Assembly (NCBI RefSeq): GCF_001039355.2
Contig: NW_019775991.1
Coordinates: 577,721-641,720, forward strand
Length of the DNA: 64,000 nt
Direction: 5' to 3'
Source of the DNA: Lingula anatina
Lineage: Eukaryota; Brachiopoda; Lingulata; Lingulida; Lingulidae
Shown: positions 38,501 to 47,865 of the stretch, piece after piece
How the letters are laid out: each line of letters opens with the position of its first letter
Numbering within the stretch: the stretch's first letter is position 1
The notes under the pieces: model-generated
Databases searched by the model: none
What the model was told of the DNA's origin: nothing
Seen by the model: the letters and a program-made list of their open reading frames with translations, nothing else
Position numbers and translations under genes: made by a program

Positions 38501-41500
38501 TGTTAAATATATATATTCATATATAAATATTTTAGTTTTCAGAGAGACAAATTATACAGTACAATTATTACATTGAAATTTAAGCATTAAAAGTATCCTT
38601 ATTTAATTTGTTTTTTATCCTCCTAGGTTTACCAGGAGATGAGGGTCTACCAGGACCCCAGGGATCACGAGGAGGCCCAGGGAAGAAGGGAGAGAGGGGC
38701 AGAAGGGGGCTTCCAGGAAAGAATGGCCGTCCTGGAAACCCTGGGACCTCTGGACTCCCCGGGGATAGAGGAGATCCAGGATTAAATGGTATGAGAGACT
38801 TAAATTAAGGGACTGGCTATTATAGCCTGGTTATTTTAATTAAAAGAATGCAGTTGATGAAATACTTTGCTAAGGAGTGAATCTGTTAATAGCATTCATA
38901 CTACAATTCCAGGTTCAACAGCTCCTGCTCTGAACATGTATAAGGTTCAAAATTTTTGTTTCAATTTTTTTTTCAGATATTGCAATTGGTATTTTCATGC
39001 ATTATCTGTGTCAGAAAGTTTTTAAATCTCTGCAACTTGAATATTTTTTCTAAAACGAACCTCTTTCCATCAGTACTGAGGGAACTGTTTACAACTTTCT
39101 CCTTTTTTGACAATATGGAGGCTAGATCACCATACTCTTATCCCTTTTCCCTACACCCCATAACTCTTTATAACCATTTTTAACTCTTTGTCAACTGAAA
39201 AATTGCTGAATTTCTGGTGTATTTGTCATTAGGTGCCAAGGGCCAGGCTGGGTTCCCAGGTTTGGACGGAGGTCCAGGGTTCCAAGGAGAGAAGGGTGAT
39301 ATTGGTCCAGGAATACCTGGCCAGCAAGGTTAGTGTCTGTGTGTATGTGTGTGTATGTGTGTATGTGTATGCTTGTGTGTGTATATGTATATGTGTGCTG
39401 TGTATATGTTTGTGTATGCATGGATATGTGCCTCTGTGTACATGTCTCTTATTTATTTTCAAGCTTTTGGCTGCTCCCAGTCTTGAGCATGTGTTGGCCC
39501 ATGTTTAGTCCTGGGTTCACTAGTGATATTACATACTATGACCTTAATGATAAATGAGAATTTCAATTTCAGTAGATTCTTGATTCGAGTTCATTACTTT
39601 TGAAAATGAACAGGTTTTGAAAAAGCGTTGTTACTTAGTTAACTGAATTGTATCTTACTGTGACATTATTTTATTTTTTTTTCCTAACAAAACCTTAACA
39701 GGACCCAAGGGCTTCATTGGGCGGAGTGGAAACCCAGGTCGTCAAGGTTCCCCTGGTAGAAAGGGAGAGATGGGACAGATGGGTCTTCCAGGTGTGTATC
39801 ACAATATGGACATATAGAGCACATAAAGATTTGGTGCAATGTTAGTTACATCTAACACTTTGTGAATTTGCCTTATTAAATTAACACACTGTTTTTTACA
39901 TCTGACACAATGTCTTCTACATGTGTCTCAATGTCTTTTAAATTTAAGACAATGTCTTTTATTTCTAACACAATGTCTGTAATGTCTGACATTGTTTTTC
40001 ACATCCAACACAATGTCTTTCACATCTAATGTTATGTTACCCCATTGGTTCCCCTGGCAGTGAACCGCATTGAAGGTCCTGTTCTTCATTGGCAACATGA
40101 GATAACTATAACTGATTATTTGCCAGGTCCTGATGGTCCCCGGGGTGAGAACGGTATCCAGGGAGATAGAGGTTTCCCTGGGTTAGATGGCAGGCCTGGT
40201 GCTAAAGGGGAGGCAGGAGAAGATGGAAGTCAAGGCCTGATAGGATTCCCTGGGGACAGGGTAGGTGGGGGTGCCAAGGTGGTGCCCACGGGGTTGGGTT
40301 ACAGGTTGGAGGGGGGTGTTCACAAATAGAGAGGGTTCATACTGGGAGTGGGAGAGGGGAGGAGGTTGGGGAGCGGGTGAGAGTGTTGGGAATAATTGTT
40401 GTTAAATGTTGTCCTTATTAATTGTTTGGTCAATGGATGTTTTTATATCTTTACAGACATTTGGAAGTGCTGTTTTGAAATCGAATAAAATCCACATAGT
40501 GTAATGACTTCTTATGCCCCGTCAAATCAATTAGCATCTGAATACAGCACAATGTGAAAAGGGAGCCAGAGAAACACTTTTCCTAAATAGTAATTCACTC
40601 AAGTAACTAACTTGCAGAAGTTCTCTTTCTGCAGGGTAACCCAGGACCTGCAGGTCTGGATGGTCTTCCAGGACCTGGTGGTGACAGGGGCCTGGATGGA
40701 CTCCCTGGGGCCAGAGGCAGGAAGGGGACCAGAGGCAAGGATGGGGACAGAGGGTTTGATGGATTCCCGGGCAACGTTGGGCCCAAGGGTGATACAGGAT
40801 TTGCAGGCAGGGAGGGGTTGCCAGGGCAACCTGGATTAAGAGGAGAAGATGGATTCCCTGGAGGGAGTGGACAGAAGGGTGACCGTGGGGAGGATGGAAG
40901 ACCAGGATCTCCTGGAGCAAATGGCCAGAGTGGAGAAAAAGGTATGTAACAGTGCCTGAATGTTAGGATTAATGGCCAGAGTAGAGATAAAGGTATTTTA
41001 GAGTACCTGATTATTAGGATTAAGGGGTAGAGAGATTTGCTGTCAGTCCACGCTCATGTTGAGAAGTTCATGCAATGGATATTCAATGTACAGATATGTG
41101 ATCTTTGCATGTGGTGATAAACTTCCCTCTTGTTATTTTAGGCTCAAGAGGTTTCCCAGGAAGCAAAGGTTTTCCAGGATTAGATGCCCCTCCAGGTAAT
41201 TGAGTATAAGTTTTTGCACCATATTAGATTACAGTTTCGGAGAATATGATGCATTGTGATTTAAACTTTACACACATGGAACAGAAATGGATATGTTCAA
41301 TCAGCAAACAGAACATAAAAAAGATACATTTAATATATATTGTATACATAGTGTAAAATTGTAATATAATTGTTTGATATAACATAAAACATATAAAAAT
41401 GTTCAACATGTCAGGCCAGCGTGGTGCGTCAGGAGAGCCAGGAATCCCCGGAGCCCCAGGTTTGCCAGGCTCCCAGGGACCCCAGGGGCTGCCTGGATTT

Positions 41501-44500
41501 AATGGAGCCCCAGGGCTGAAAGGGTTGGATGGAGAGCCAGGGAGAAGCTTTCCAGGAAGCAAAGGATTTCCAGGAAACCCAGGTCCTGATGGATTCAATG
41601 GTAAGAGTGGCTTGGCTGGTGCTAATATGTGGTCTGTATATAACATGTGGTTGAAATAAAACTTGGAGATTTTCTCACTTGGCAAATGTGGGTGACATTT
41701 ATGTATATCATGAGTGATTTTGGAGTTCATGTGTTTAAATAATCTTATTTTTGTTACAATTCTTTCTTTCTTTCTTTCTCTCTTTCCATCTGATTTCTAT
41801 AATTATTATTGTAATTGTTAACAGTGTTTATTGATTTTGTTTTATTTTAATTTCTTGAATTTTTCCCTTTTACTTATTTTATACCTGCTACTTGGTCAAA
41901 AATGTTATAATATTAAGAGCATGGAACCTGTTATGTTGTCACTGACTATGTTATATGCTTACTTGGTTAAGGATTGCCTGGCAGGAAGGGGGACCGAGGG
42001 AGAGATGGTAATCGGGGTCTTCCAGGGATGAAGGGAGAGGAGGGACTCAGGGGACCCCAGGGAAACGATGGACTTAGAGGGAACCCAGGGGAACAGGGGA
42101 GAGATGTAAGTAACAGTTGGTGTAATAGGACACAAATTGGTCATGCATGTGTTTTGTTGGTTCTTGCCTTTAAACATTTGGATGGATATGTTTGGGCTGT
42201 TTATATGTAAATTTATAACATAGTCATGCTAAAATACAATGTTTATCTTTTTAGGTAAGACTTGTTAAATAATGAGTATTTGTTTCAAAGTTACGCAAAG
42301 TTACGTCAGAAAAGTTCAAGATGAACTGATTTTAAATATCCCCATCTTTTAAATGAAGAAGTCATTTATTACTTTTGGCAGGGCGTACCTGGTTTTCAAG
42401 GTGCTCCAGGTAGCAAAGGTTTCCGTGGCAACCCTGGTCTGCCAGGCCTGGATGGTGATCTAGGTCGCCGTGGAGACCCTGGAACTCCAGGGTTTGACGG
42501 ACAGCCAGGAATTGATGGTGTTAGAGGTGAAGATTACTTTTTCTTTTACGGTTTCAACAGTTCTAAGGTATACAATACAGGTTTAAACTTCATATGGCGT
42601 GAAAAAATGAAATAGGTTTATTCATTCCGTTTTTCAGCAGTTTTGCCATTGTAACCAACTGGGGTTTGTCTTTTATGTTATTCATAAGTTTAAGGTTTAT
42701 AATGTGGCTAGGTAACAAATTAAAAGTCTTAGAACCTTTTCTGTCTAATAAACGCAAACCTTTGTATGTACAGACACAAAATTGACAGTAACCTATTTTA
42801 TGCATCATTATATTCTGCTTTTTGTCTGTACATTTGACAGCTTTGCTGCCTTGTTAATGATTTAATCTGAACTTCAGGTCCAAAGGGAGAAGTGGGAGAG
42901 CCTGCGCCTCAGTTTAGCAGGGTTGGACCCAAGGGTTTCCCTGGAGACCCCGGACCAAACGGATTCCCAGGACTCAAGGGACAGCCTGGAGATGTGGGGC
43001 CCAATGGTGAATATGCAAATGAAATAAATAAATTTCCTGGAAGATTTATTTTAAAAAGCAACCGAGCAAAGAAAGATCTATTTTCTTAGGCTGGATCCTT
43101 GATGGAGCTTTTATTCTTTTCAGTTCTGTTTGCTTGGTTGTGTCTTTTTCAATTATACTGTTTGAAAAAGGAGGCGTATCATCAACGCTAAGGGGAAAAG
43201 GGGTGCCCCCTCCTAGATCAACCTTTTGTGGAAAACTTCAAAAGCAATTTCAATGTTAAAAGGAATTATTGTGGCTGCAGTTTACACATGAATGCAAACA
43301 GAGAAAAATGAGATATTACTAGAGTGATCACTAGATTCAGTTAAAGAACTCTTTAGTGAAGAGGTGCATTGTTGGTGTTGAGGAACCCATGAATATATTA
43401 TTGGCAATTGTCAGAATACCTTTATTTTCTCATCAGCCAATGATTTCTCCATGCAGGTTTCCCTGGTCTTCCGGGCATGCCAGGCACAAAGGGCTTCAGA
43501 GGTGAAGATGGTCCCAATGGCCTTGATGGTCGTCCTGGAAACCAAGGCTCAAGGGGATTGGATGGAGTTGGCGGTTTCCCTGGTAACAGAGGTTCCATTG
43601 GCCCACCTGGGATGATAGGGAATCCAGGGCTGCCTGGGGGTAATCCAGGCTTCCTGCTCACAAGGTATCAGACTTGATTACTGTCTGTTGACTACAGCAT
43701 ATGAGTCTTTTTAAGATGCATTTCAAGTATTTTTGTATGAGTATTTCGGCTAAACCTGACCAAATGCATCCATACTGTTTCAAATAGTATTTTATGCAGT
43801 AGAACATTATCAGAGGATTTTTTCTGCTTTAAATATGTGCTTTATGGACTGGTAGATCAGATGTACTGGAGAATTGAAGATTGTGCATTTTAAAAGTATT
43901 TTTCTGATGACCAAGAAAGAATAAATTTGAGATATTTTTCCCTTCAAAAGTGTAAATGAATAGTCTGTAACATCTTTCAGACATAGCCAAAGTACAGCAA
44001 TTCCAGATTGTCCATTTGGGTTGAGAAAAATGTGGGATGGTTACTCCCTGTTGTTTGTCCAAGGTAATGGCAGGGCCACAGGACAAGATCTAGGTGAGTG
44101 TGACATCTTTATTTTGCAAATATGATTAAAGTATTTTGTCAAATATATTAGCTGTATGGCTGATGGCTTTGTTTCTAATTCGTAGTTCCACGATCAGCTG
44201 GTCTGCAGGTAGGAGTGTTCTCAGTGATCAAAGTACATTACTGGCTTTCCATATAGAAATAACAGCATGTATTGCCCATTTTTCTATTCCTGTCTGTTTT
44301 CTCCAGGCTCAGGAGGCAGTTGTCTGCGCCGTTTCAGTACCATGCCATTCATGTTTTGTAACCTGAACAACGTGTGCAACGTGGCTTCAAGAAATGACTA
44401 CAGTTACTGGCTGTCAACACCAGAGCCCATGACACCCATGATGAACCCAGTCAGAGGGGGACAGATACAGCCATTTATTAGCAGGTGTACAGTTTGTGAG

Positions 44501-45766
44501 GCTCCCTCTCTGGTGAGTAGGCACGGATATTGTTTTACGTTTTTGCTACCATGAATTTTCTTACACTGTGTACTGGTAAACCACTGCTATTATTAGCCCA
44601 GTAAGACCTTGTTTACCCCTGCAGAGATTTCATAATATTTGATGGATTTGCAGTTTGTTTGTTTCATTGATTGATTGATTCATTGATTGGTTGGTTGATT
44701 AATTGATTGATTGAGTATTTAACAGCTGTTTTATACATAGGCATGTTGATTTGAATCTGGGAGCTTAAATCATGCTCATTTTATGGCAGCTGTCACAGGG
44801 TGTTCCATATATATTCATGTTTTAGGTGATGGCTGTTCATAGTCAGAGCTTCCAGGTGCCCAACTGCCCCAGAGGATGGAAGGGGCTCTGGATTGGATAC
44901 AGCTTTGCTATGGTAATACACTGGCAGGGATGCCCACAGACATTTCAGACACACAAATGACCTTTTCCAGTAAAAAAAAAACTAGTGACATGGAATATTA
45001 ACATGTCTCATTTATGTTGATTTTATAGTTATTTCCAAACACATGGTCACCCACACACCATTGTACTGACTATTTAAAAAAATGCCATAGAAAGCAAGCA
45101 AGGTAAACAGTTATAACTTTGTATATTGATGAATATGAATGAAGAAAATTCATTTCAGTACTTGTACAAATTTTAACTTCCATATTCACAATATTTATAC
45201 AAGCATCACACAAGAAAATAAAAAAATAGGATACAGTTAGATATGAATAAATCATGATGCCTCTTTTCTGTTTGTTAGTTTGGTGTGATCACAAATACAT
45301 TGCATTGCTTATGTTGCAAGTCTGGGATATACATTTACAATATATACAGTATATATTAAAAGTAACACATAATACAGGCTACATTGTCACAAAATAAATA
45401 CTATTTGATACAAATAGATACATCAACAGGTGAAATGGATACAATGAGATACACTGACAGGATGTAAATAGATACAATTGGTTACATTGTTTCTTTTCCA
45501 CATTCCAGCAAGCAGCAGCAGGAGCAGAGGGGTCAGGCCAGGCTCTCCAGTCTCCAGGCTCATGTTTAGAAGACTTCAGATACACCCCTTTTATAGAATG
45601 CCATGGAAAAGGCACATGCAATTACTATGCCACAGACCTTAGCTTCTGGCTGGCTGCAGTGAGCGAGAGAGACAATTTCAGGCGGCCTATACCAGAGACA
45701 ATTAAAGCTGGAGATTTGAAAAATAAAGTCAGCCGTTGCCAAGTGTGTATGCGGGTGGTTAGATAG
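15975..45766 (+). CDS. COL4A1: Collagen IV alpha1-like chain, complete gene, 39 coding exons
   Basis: Network-forming basement-membrane collagen, secreted as a trimer. I joined 39 exons, all with GT-AG introns and consistent phases, giving 5289 nt and 1762 residues, the usual size for the family. Order: signal peptide (residues 1-29), 7S cysteines ([10 protein letters not shown]), a Gly-X-Y helix with short interruptions, then NC1 from GFLLTR near residue 1535 to the end with 12 cysteines. An in-frame TAG lies four codons before the ATG. Several RGD triplets occur within the helix. The KGQKGE context of the 7S region and the order of NC1 motifs fit the alpha1 rather than the alpha2 type. The copies at 36135-36245 and 36629-36843 are excluded because they repeat exons 20-21 across an assembly join and would break the frame. 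The partner gene lies head-to-head upstream. Confidence 0.95.
16896..17351. mobile_element. MITE with GGCTTCGTTCACATGCAATG ends and TAA duplication
   Basis: The left end GGCTTCGTTCACATGCAATG and the right end CATTGCATGTGAACGAAGCC are inverted copies, flanked by TAA at 16893-16895 and 17352-17354. Inside is a 30-bp perfect palindrome arm pair (GCGTAATTACTGGCAGCGCG and its complement). The span given includes an N at 16998 and foreign sequence 16999-17213 that copies the host DNA at 16556-16770, so the true element is shorter. Probably PIF/Harbinger-like, noncoding. Confidence 0.8.
16998..16998. other. Assembly join 1 (single N)
   Basis: The left contig ends inside the hairpin of the MITE; the right contig restarts with sequence matching 16556-16770 and then jumps into the same hairpin. 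The 215-bp repeat on both sides indicates a failed overlap rather than a biological duplication. Confidence 0.85.
17713..17764. repeat. 26-bp perfect tandem duplication
   Basis: Two identical 26-bp units beginning GTTAACTGTAGTCAGACTGC (17713-17738, 17739-17764) in intron 1. Confidence 0.9.
19145..19201 (+). CDS. COL4A1: COL4A1-like exon 2 (7S cysteine region)
   Basis: 19 codons with the 7S motif [17 protein letters not shown], then GTAAGA. These cysteines and the following lysine-rich start form the N-terminal tetramer contact in type IV collagen. A GA microsatellite (19215-19245) starts 14 nt beyond the donor. Confidence 0.93.
20152..30958 (+). CDS. COL4A1: COL4A1-like exons 3-13 (N-terminal helix, phase-0 exons)
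   Basis: Eleven exons: 20152-20286, 20773-20817, 23945-24007, 27765-27845, 28266-28349, 28542-28604, 29199-29276, 29670-29825, 30132-30194, 30445-30543 and 30905-30958. All start with an intact Gly codon and end in phase 0. They encode Gly-X-Y triplets from [10 protein letters not shown], with interruptions such as VTILGTGQ in exon 7 and IDKPPELVQ in exon 10. Exon 5 ends GCNGTK, a landmark also seen in vertebrate alpha1(IV). RGD occurs in exons 3, 7 and 13. The exon-3 donor is the weaker GTCAGT. The introns hold microsatellites and MITEs listed separately. Confidence 0.92.
22687..22949. mobile_element. Degenerate fold-back MITE
   Basis: Arms starting GGCCCTGTTCAGAACAGATG and ending TTGTTCTGAAAGCTCCC pair imperfectly over about 100 bp (shared blocks ATATGGC and CCACTTAAAAG). 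TAT flanks each end (22684-22686, 22950-22952). A related half-copy lies at 38313-38437. Older than the 7185 element, judging by arm divergence. Confidence 0.65.
22980..23172. mobile_element. MITE with (GAT)CGATCTA-rich ends, TAA duplication
   Basis: Begins GGCTGTATTCCCAGA and ends TCTGGAAATGGGGTC, with AGATCGATCTA just inside both ends, and TAA at 22977-22979 and 23173-23175. It shares the internal blocks GGGGAGTCTCACTAG and TTAGCGTGAACCCC with the element at 51586-51811, so both belong to one family. Confidence 0.8.
24078..24245. mobile_element. Second copy of the CAGGGGCGGATCC element
   Basis: 168 bp from CAGGGGCGGATCCAG to CCGCCCCTG, the same family and length as 4376-4542. Flanks TTGGG (24073-24077) and CTGGG (24246-24250) agree at 4 of 5 positions, consistent with a 5-bp target duplication. 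Confidence 0.72.
24735..24820. repeat. Compound CT/CA microsatellite
   Basis: About 26 CT units run directly into about 12 CA units and then ATACACACAC. Confidence 0.95.
26078..26358. mobile_element. MITE with GGTCTTTTTACAT ends and TAA duplication
   Basis: Left end GGTCTTTTTACATCAAGCAT and right end ATGTTCAATGTAAAAAGACC are inverted copies, flanked by TAA at 26075-26077 and 26359-26361. 281 bp, noncoding. Confidence 0.78.
27057..27247. mobile_element. Fold-back element with TGAATGCAATCAAATTAACA arms
   Basis: The left arm contains AACTCCCTGGGGG and TGAATGCAATCAAATTAACA (27083 onward); the right arm contains the complement TGTTAATTTGATTGCATTCA (27188-27207) and CCCTGGGAGTT. The pairing makes a 190-bp hairpin. 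No clear target duplication is visible. Confidence 0.6.
28235..28264 (+). repeat. ATT microsatellite forming the exon-7 acceptor
   Basis: About ten ATT units end directly in AG at 28264-28265, the 3' splice site of exon 7. There is no separate C-containing polypyrimidine tract. Confidence 0.9.
29500..29543. repeat. CA microsatellite in intron 9
   Basis: About 21 uninterrupted CA units. Confidence 0.95.
30010..30131 (+). repeat. Tandem repeat containing the exon-11 acceptor
   Basis: Three imperfect units of roughly 52-55 bp start AATGTTWTA and reach a CAG after about 17 nt: AATTTCAG at 30011-30018, GACTGCAG at 30070-30077 and the true acceptor AATTGCAG at 30124-30131. The first two units also share ATATATCAAATA. 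Confidence 0.8.
31241..31262. repeat. ATT microsatellite in intron 13
   Basis: Seven ATT units shortly before exon 14. Confidence 0.85.
31285..37298 (+). CDS. COL4A1: COL4A1-like exons 14-22 (central helix)
   Basis: Exons 31285-31378, 31724-31846, 32145-32450, 33122-33193, 33497-33795, 34315-34483, 34952-35062, 35446-35660 and 37148-37298. From exon 14 most introns split a glycine codon (G|GN), unlike the earlier exons. Exon 16 (306 nt) carries the interruption [14 protein letters not shown]. Exon 17 has a CGQC pair inside the helix, a candidate disulfide site. Exon 18 has the interruption [10 protein letters not shown]. Exons 20-21 have assembly-duplicated copies at 36135-36245 and 36629-36843, which are left out of the model. 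Confidence 0.9.
31974..32057. repeat. CT/CA-rich simple repeat in intron 15
   Basis: Interrupted CTCTCT run followed by CACGCACACACA repeats. Confidence 0.85.
32571..32830. repeat. Inverted pair of a ~120-bp hairpin-rich repeat in intron 16
   Basis: Unit 1 (about 32571-32700) and unit 2 (about 32705-32830, opposite strand) share GGTCAGTGA, ACATCAGTCTGATGA and GTAAGCTAACAGTATGAAAG-like blocks. ACATCAGTCTGATGA is itself self-complementary. The 32727-32868 sequence is repeated at 32880-33023 across the assembly N. Confidence 0.7.
32869..32869. other. Assembly join 2 (single N)
   Basis: The approximately 143 bp left of the N is repeated almost exactly to its right, both ending in GTCAGACTGCATTCC. 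The right-hand copy continues into exon 17 flank. Best read as unmerged contig ends. Confidence 0.85.
35063..35345 (+). repeat. Minisatellite in intron 20 with repeated donor-like sites
   Basis: Starts at the true exon-20 donor, CCAG|GTAGGTTGTCATG, and repeats GGTTGTCATGTTAC and AACCAAGATTCAG blocks. CACCAGGTAGGTTGT recurs near 35247 and 35317, each a close match to the real donor context. The same array is seen at 36246-36528 in the assembly duplicate. Confidence 0.8.
35928..35928. other. Assembly join 3 (single N) with duplicated exons 20-21
   Basis: 34744-35926 and 35929-37112 are near-identical direct copies with a few substitutions. The second copy contains exon duplicates 36135-36245 and 36629-36843. 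Splicing exon 21 (ending phase 0) to a second exon 20 (needing phase 1) would shift the frame, so the second copy is best treated as the other allele. Confidence 0.9.
36135..36843 (+). other. Duplicate copies of COL4A1-like exons 20 and 21
   Basis: 36135-36245 and 36629-36843 encode the same residues as 34952-35062 and 35446-35660. They sit right of the N at 35928. A gene model must use only one pair. Confidence 0.88.
37663..43664 (+). CDS. COL4A1: COL4A1-like exons 23-35 (C-terminal helix)
   Basis: Exons 37663-37776, 38037-38297, 38627-38788, 39233-39328, 39702-39791, 40127-40260, 40635-40941, 41142-41195, 41415-41600, 41972-42105, 42382-42526, 42878-43006 and 43457-43664. The helix is regular with few interruptions (for example PAPQFSRV in exon 34). 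RGD occurs in exons 24, 25 and 33. Exon 35 ends the helix and enters NC1 with GFLLT and a split Arg codon (AG|A). Exon 28 has a possible in-frame upstream acceptor at 40059-40060 (see findings). Confidence 0.92.
38313..38437. mobile_element. Truncated half-copy of the 22687-type MITE
   Basis: Begins GGCCGCATTCAGAATACATG and shares CCACTTGAAAATGATGCCAC, TAATCCCCT and CCCTGCAG with the left half of 22687-22949. The right arm is missing. Confidence 0.6.
39330..39440. repeat. GTGTAT-rich simple repeat
   Basis: Interrupted TGTGTATG repeats starting two bases after the exon-26 donor. Confidence 0.85.
39838..40035. repeat. Minisatellite, unit about 22 bp
   Basis: Roughly eight degenerate copies of ACACAATGTCTTTTACATCT in intron 27. 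Confidence 0.8.
43981..45766 (+). CDS. COL4A1: COL4A1-like exons 36-39 (NC1 domain)
   Basis: Exons 43981-44093, 44307-44512, 44826-44912 and 45509-45766 (stop TAG at 45764). They encode two C4 repeats with 12 cysteines. The first has [16 protein letters not shown] and [13 protein letters not shown], the second [12 protein letters not shown] and SFWLAAV, and the end is [13 protein letters not shown]1 drives chain selection, trimer formation and end-to-end hexamers. The EPM methionine region and the lysine in ETIKAGDL sit where the sulfilimine Met-Lys crosslink of collagen IV is known, so that bond looks possible. Confidence 0.95.
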
Positions 45767-47266
45767 AATAATTTCGCTCTTCTTCCTGGTAGAATGATAA
45801 TGATAATAATATTGATAAAAGGGGAAATTTGCAAGATAGTTTTTCATGTAAAACATCTGATCAAGTGAACATGTAACATAAATGAACACTTAGCATAAGC
45901 TTACTTTTATATGTATCTTATCATCAGTTTTTTGCATTCTGAGAATTCAAAGTAGTATAGTTTTACCAGTAACATAACATTGATTCTGTAATGTAAATTA
46001 ATTTTTTGCCATTTGGGTGTATACTAAAGAATGATATACATATCTAGACACACTTCCAGATAAAGTTGACCTAAATCAGTTACTAAAAAAATTGCTTCAT
46101 GTATGTGTATATAATATGCTGAACAAGACAAGTTTTTTTTTACAAAATTGGACTGCCCTCAGTTTTCTAGGAGAAGTCTGAATTTATAATTTTTCATGTA
46201 GGAACATGTATGCATGTATACGCATATATAGATGATCCAGTTAGAACTTACTTATTGCTGAATGGTGAATTTTACTTTATCACTTTTAGATTAACACTCA
46301 GTCTGATAATATTTGCCTATACCTCTTTTAAAGTCCAAGCAATAACCATATTTTGACAGTATATGCTCAAAAAAGTTTTGTCTTGATTTTAAGTAGTCTT
46401 GATTTTAAGTAGTCAAAGAAATATTTAATAATGTTATGTGATTAAACAGCCAGTCACTGCCAGAGTCAAACTTATTAAAATTATTTCTGATCTTTTTGCC
46501 AAAATGTTTGATGATCATTGTACATTTCAAACTTGCATATATGTAAAATATTCTTATGTAATTATATAGCTTGCGGTTTAATATATCTATATAGTTTTTT
46601 TTTTCTTTTATGTTATGTACATGTAGATGAGGATTGAAATGTAATCATTGTATTTTACTATGGGACTTAATGTCTTACACCAGGATAAGTAAGACTGGAT
46701 AAGGGTTTCACCAGTTCAGTCAGGCAGGTCAGTATATGTGGCCTGGACTTTGCTTATTAGAAACAAGTGATAATCATGTAGTGATGAAGTCTTCACATTT
46801 GAAGGTATTCACAAACTCTTCAAGGCAATGGCTAAAGGGTGGCAGTGAAAATGCAATTCACAACAGATATTTTGTCCAATATCTTTTTCCTGTCACTTTA
46901 GGTCTTTGTTAACATGGCACGTAGCTCAACCCCCAAAGTCAGACTCCTGTTGATTTCTGAAAACACGTTTCTGAAAACTGTAATGTACTTTAATTTATGA
47001 ACTTCTGGTTCTTGTTATAATGTTCACGGTTCCATATTGTGCAAGATCTTTGTTTTATATAAAAGACACCAGCTACAACTTGGTGTGGTTATACACCATG
47101 TATTACAGCCTGGGTAAAATGTCAGTGTCTTCCTGCTCAATTATCAAAGTGGTTGAAAAGTTTAATGGGTTTTGGTTTTGTTTAATCTGCACCTTACAGC
47201 CATTCCCAGTTCCCACTGCTTAGCAATATCAGGTGACTGTTACCGAATAAGCCAGTCTTGTCAGAA

Positions 47267-47272
47267 AATAAA
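47267..47272 (+). terminator. Candidate poly(A) signal for the collagen IV gene
   Basis: AATAAA, 1.5 kb after the stop codon. Confidence 0.4.
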
Positions 47273-47773
47273 TGTGTCCAACAGTTTAATTATTTGTCTG
47301 TCATAAATGTTCACACCTCACTCACAGTGGCAAAAGAAGCACCACATTCATTGATCAATTTTGTAAAGAATGGGCCTTATTGATTAGAAAATTCAAAACG
47401 AGCATAAAAGCGCTTTCCTTGGGAGAAAATACGTGATGATTGTTCCAAGTCTTTTCAAGATGATACGTATAAGTAGTTATTGCTCAAAACTGTTCAGTGA
47501 CAACCTTACTGTCTCTTCATTACCTGTCGTCTATTTATGAAAAAAATATGTATTTCTAAAAACGTTTTTGTTTTATTCCGTAATGGGTTTCACTTTCACT
47601 ATGAGTAGATGCTTAACATGGCAGTCGAATTACACAGCGCCCCGCGCCCCCTCCCCTAAAAACTTTTTAAGCGGGATTCGATGAACAAATGATTTGGATT
47701 TTAAAAACTTCAAACAAGTATGATTATGAATAATAAGAAAAGAACGAGAGAAGAAACCCTATTCTGCAGAGAA

Positions 47774-47779
47774 TTTATT
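47774..47779 (-). terminator. Poly(A) signal of protease copy A
   Basis: AATAAA on the minus strand, 87 nt past the stop. Copy B has the same signal at the same distance. Confidence 0.75.
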
Positions 47780-47865
47780 CAGAGAGATCTGCTCTGAGAA
47801 CATAAAAATCCAATAGGAGTAGATCTAGTACATTAATACGTTATTTCCACAGAAGTGGAAAGTAC

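Larger units (their letters stand above)
45767..47865. other. 3' UTR of the collagen gene and intergenic spacer
   Basis: A+T-rich, no coding exon seen. The collagen gene and protease copy A converge here. ATTAAA at 46441 and AATAAA at 47267-47272 are plus-strand poly(A) candidates, which would give a 0.7-1.5 kb 3' UTR. A 16-bp unit CTTGATTTTAAGTAGT is repeated twice near 46382-46413. Confidence 0.6.

Noticed and set aside
29627-43661. Long minus-strand ORFs rich in Pro, Gly and Leu opposite collagen exons
   Set aside because: They are antisense shadows of the Gly-X-Y codons and lack independent splice or start evidence.
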